A model generated the notes under the pieces. That model did not search any database and had not been told where the DNA came from. It was given only the letters and a program-made list of their open reading frames with translations. Made by a program: the position numbers and the translations under genes. Source: Echinicola jeungdonensis (GTDB lineage Bacteria > Bacteroidota > Bacteroidia > Cytophagales > Cyclobacteriaceae). From it: a stretch of 64,000 bases of DNA. Shown here piece after piece: positions 63,154 to 64,000 of the stretch; position 1 is the stretch's first letter; each line of letters begins with the position of its first letter. The stretch spans positions 2,645,001 through 2,709,000 of the forward strand of contig NZ_JAUFQT010000001.1 of the NCBI RefSeq assembly GCF_030409905.1, in the 5' to 3' direction.

Positions 63154-64000
63154 ATGGATAAAGGTAATGAACAAATAGCAAAGCCATCGGATCTGCTTAG
63201 GAGAAATTTCCCTTTTTCTCCCACAACAGGGCAGGATGATTTTTTTCAATTAATGGACCGGTTTTTAGACCCGGGTTTTGATCATAAACCTACATTTATA
63301 TTAAGAGGTTATGCCGGCACGGGTAAAACTTCTGTGATTTCTGCTTTGGTAAGGAGCCTCCCCAAGCTGCGTTATAAGGCCATGATGCTTGCACCCACGG
63401 GTAGGGCCGCAAAGGTAATGACTGCTTATACCGGCAGGCTGGGTTTTACCATCCACAAAATCATTTACAGACCCAAAGGGGACAAAGGAGGCTTGGTTAC
63501 TGGATTTGACCCTCAAAAAAACTATTATCAAAATACCATTTTTGTTGTGGATGAGGCTTCCATGTTGGCTGATGATGCCATGGGAGGCCAAAATCTATTG
63601 GTAGACTTGATCAATTTTGTTTTTCAGCATCCATCCAATCGCTTAATGCTGATTGGTGACACAGCCCAGCTCCCTCCTGTGGGGACCCTTAACAGCCCGG
63701 GGCTGGATAAAAATTATTTGATCCACCATTACCGGTTGGAGGTAGTAGAGGCAGAGCTTACCGAAGTGATGAGGCAACAACTGGATTCAGGGATTTTATT
63801 TAATGCCACTCGTCTAAGACAGGAAGTCAATAAAGAAAAACCTGTGATTTCTTTTCGAACCAAAGGCTTTAATGATTTTTTTAAAATGACCAGTGAAAGG
63901 CTGGAGGAAGGCTTGCGTTATGCCTATGATAAATATGGCGTGGAAAATACTATTGTCATTACGCGGTCTAATAAAATGGCGGTCCGGTACAATCAATATA
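63154..64000 (+). CDS. RecD-like ATP-dependent helicase (right-truncated)
   Basis: From ATG 63154 (MDKGNEQIAKPSDLLRRNFP) the frame is open to the window edge: 282 codons with no stop. Walker A is GYAGTGKTS at about 52-60, then LAPTGRAAKVM (motif Ia), Walker B VVDEASML and LIGDTAQLPPVG (motif III). This is an AAA_30/RecD-type SF1 helicase like the roughly 470-residue RecD2-like proteins of Bacteroidota; the C-terminal UvrD-like part lies outside. It probably acts in DNA repair. It diverges from the Nudix gene with only 21 bases between start codons. Confidence 0.88.
   Translation, partial: MDKGNEQIAKPSDLLRRNFPFSPTTGQDDFFQLMDRFLDPGFDHKPTFILRGYAGTGKTSVISALVRSLPKLRYKAMMLAPTGRAAKVMTAYTGRLGFTIHKIIYRPKGDKGGLVTGFDPQKNYYQNTIFVVDEASMLADDAMGGQNLLVDLINFVFQHPSNRLMLIGDTAQLPPVGTLNSPGLDKNYLIHHYRLEVVEAELTEVMRQQLDSGILFNATRLRQEVNKEKPVISFRTKGFNDFFKMTSERLEEGLRYAYDKYGVENTIVITRSNKMAVRYNQY

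Overview
The window looks like chromosomal DNA from a member of the Bacteroidota, most likely order Cytophagales (Cyclobacteriaceae-like). This rests on lineage-typical genes (GldH, a RicT-GldH pair, a GWxTD-domain protein, a DUF2723/GT117 glycosyltransferase, DUF3822, TIGR02757), on several Bacteroidota-type promoters (TTTG/TTG, about 17-22 nt, TAnnTTTG), on generally weak Shine-Dalgarno sequences and on moderately AT-rich DNA. The genus is not determined. Almost everything is core or housekeeping gene content. The only clearly mobile or degraded stretch is about 54.1-55.7 kb.

Layout. 0-2.7 kb: the end of a probable M48 protease, an NAD(P)-binding epimerase-like protein and a lipoprotein. 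2.9-10.1 kb (minus strand): aminopeptidase-pdxA-DUF177-rpmF, a strong terminator, then fabH-efp-accB-accC behind its own promoter; this joins fatty-acid initiation, EF-P and ribosomal protein L32. 10.1-14.5 kb (plus): rsmA-mgtE, a 2-hydroxyacid dehydrogenase, greA behind a hairpin leader, and a HIT protein. 14.5-16.3 kb (minus): rlmD and a small conserved protein. 16.8-21.6 kb (plus): an SDR oxidoreductase followed by a 1327-residue DUF4011-like SF1 helicase. 21.8-27.2 kb (minus): recQ-purD-ricT-gldH. 27.3-29.4 kb (plus): arabinose-5-phosphate isomerase and mannose-1-phosphate guanylyltransferase, feeding surface glycan synthesis. 29.7-36.7 kb: rlmB and a GWxTD protein, a methyltransferase, the GT117 membrane protein and a coiled-coil membrane protein. 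37-43 kb: a TPR protein, an Lrp/AsnC regulator, a Nudix hydrolase, a MATE exporter, a thioesterase and an MFS transporter. 43.3-52.3 kb (minus): prfB with its programmed frameshift, a small membrane protein, ilvE with a cobalamin adenosyltransferase, an orphan LolD-like ATPase, and a globin-plsC-gatC-large TPR membrane protein cluster. 52.4-53.8 kb: an NfeD/ClpP-class membrane protease. 54.1-55.7 kb: a complete IS1595-family element beside a decayed gene. 56.2-64 kb: a LysM/RlpA-like cell-wall protein, TIGR02757, pyrE, a Nudix hydrolase, coaD, DUF3822, a second Nudix hydrolase and the start of a RecD-like helicase.

Several boundaries differ from the longest open frame. prfB needs a +1 frameshift to include its first 20 codons. 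gldH, rlmD, rsmA, the aminopeptidase, the MFS transporter and the 63.1-kb Nudix gene have better internal starts. The RecD-like helicase runs off the right edge. I saw no tRNA, rRNA, CRISPR array, prophage or recognised defence island, and no convincing new multi-gene system. The most interesting signals are regulatory (a GraL-like greA leader, candidate leaderless promoters, genes starting directly behind terminators), the IS/pseudogene scar, and the large helicase with an apparently altered nuclease-like tail.
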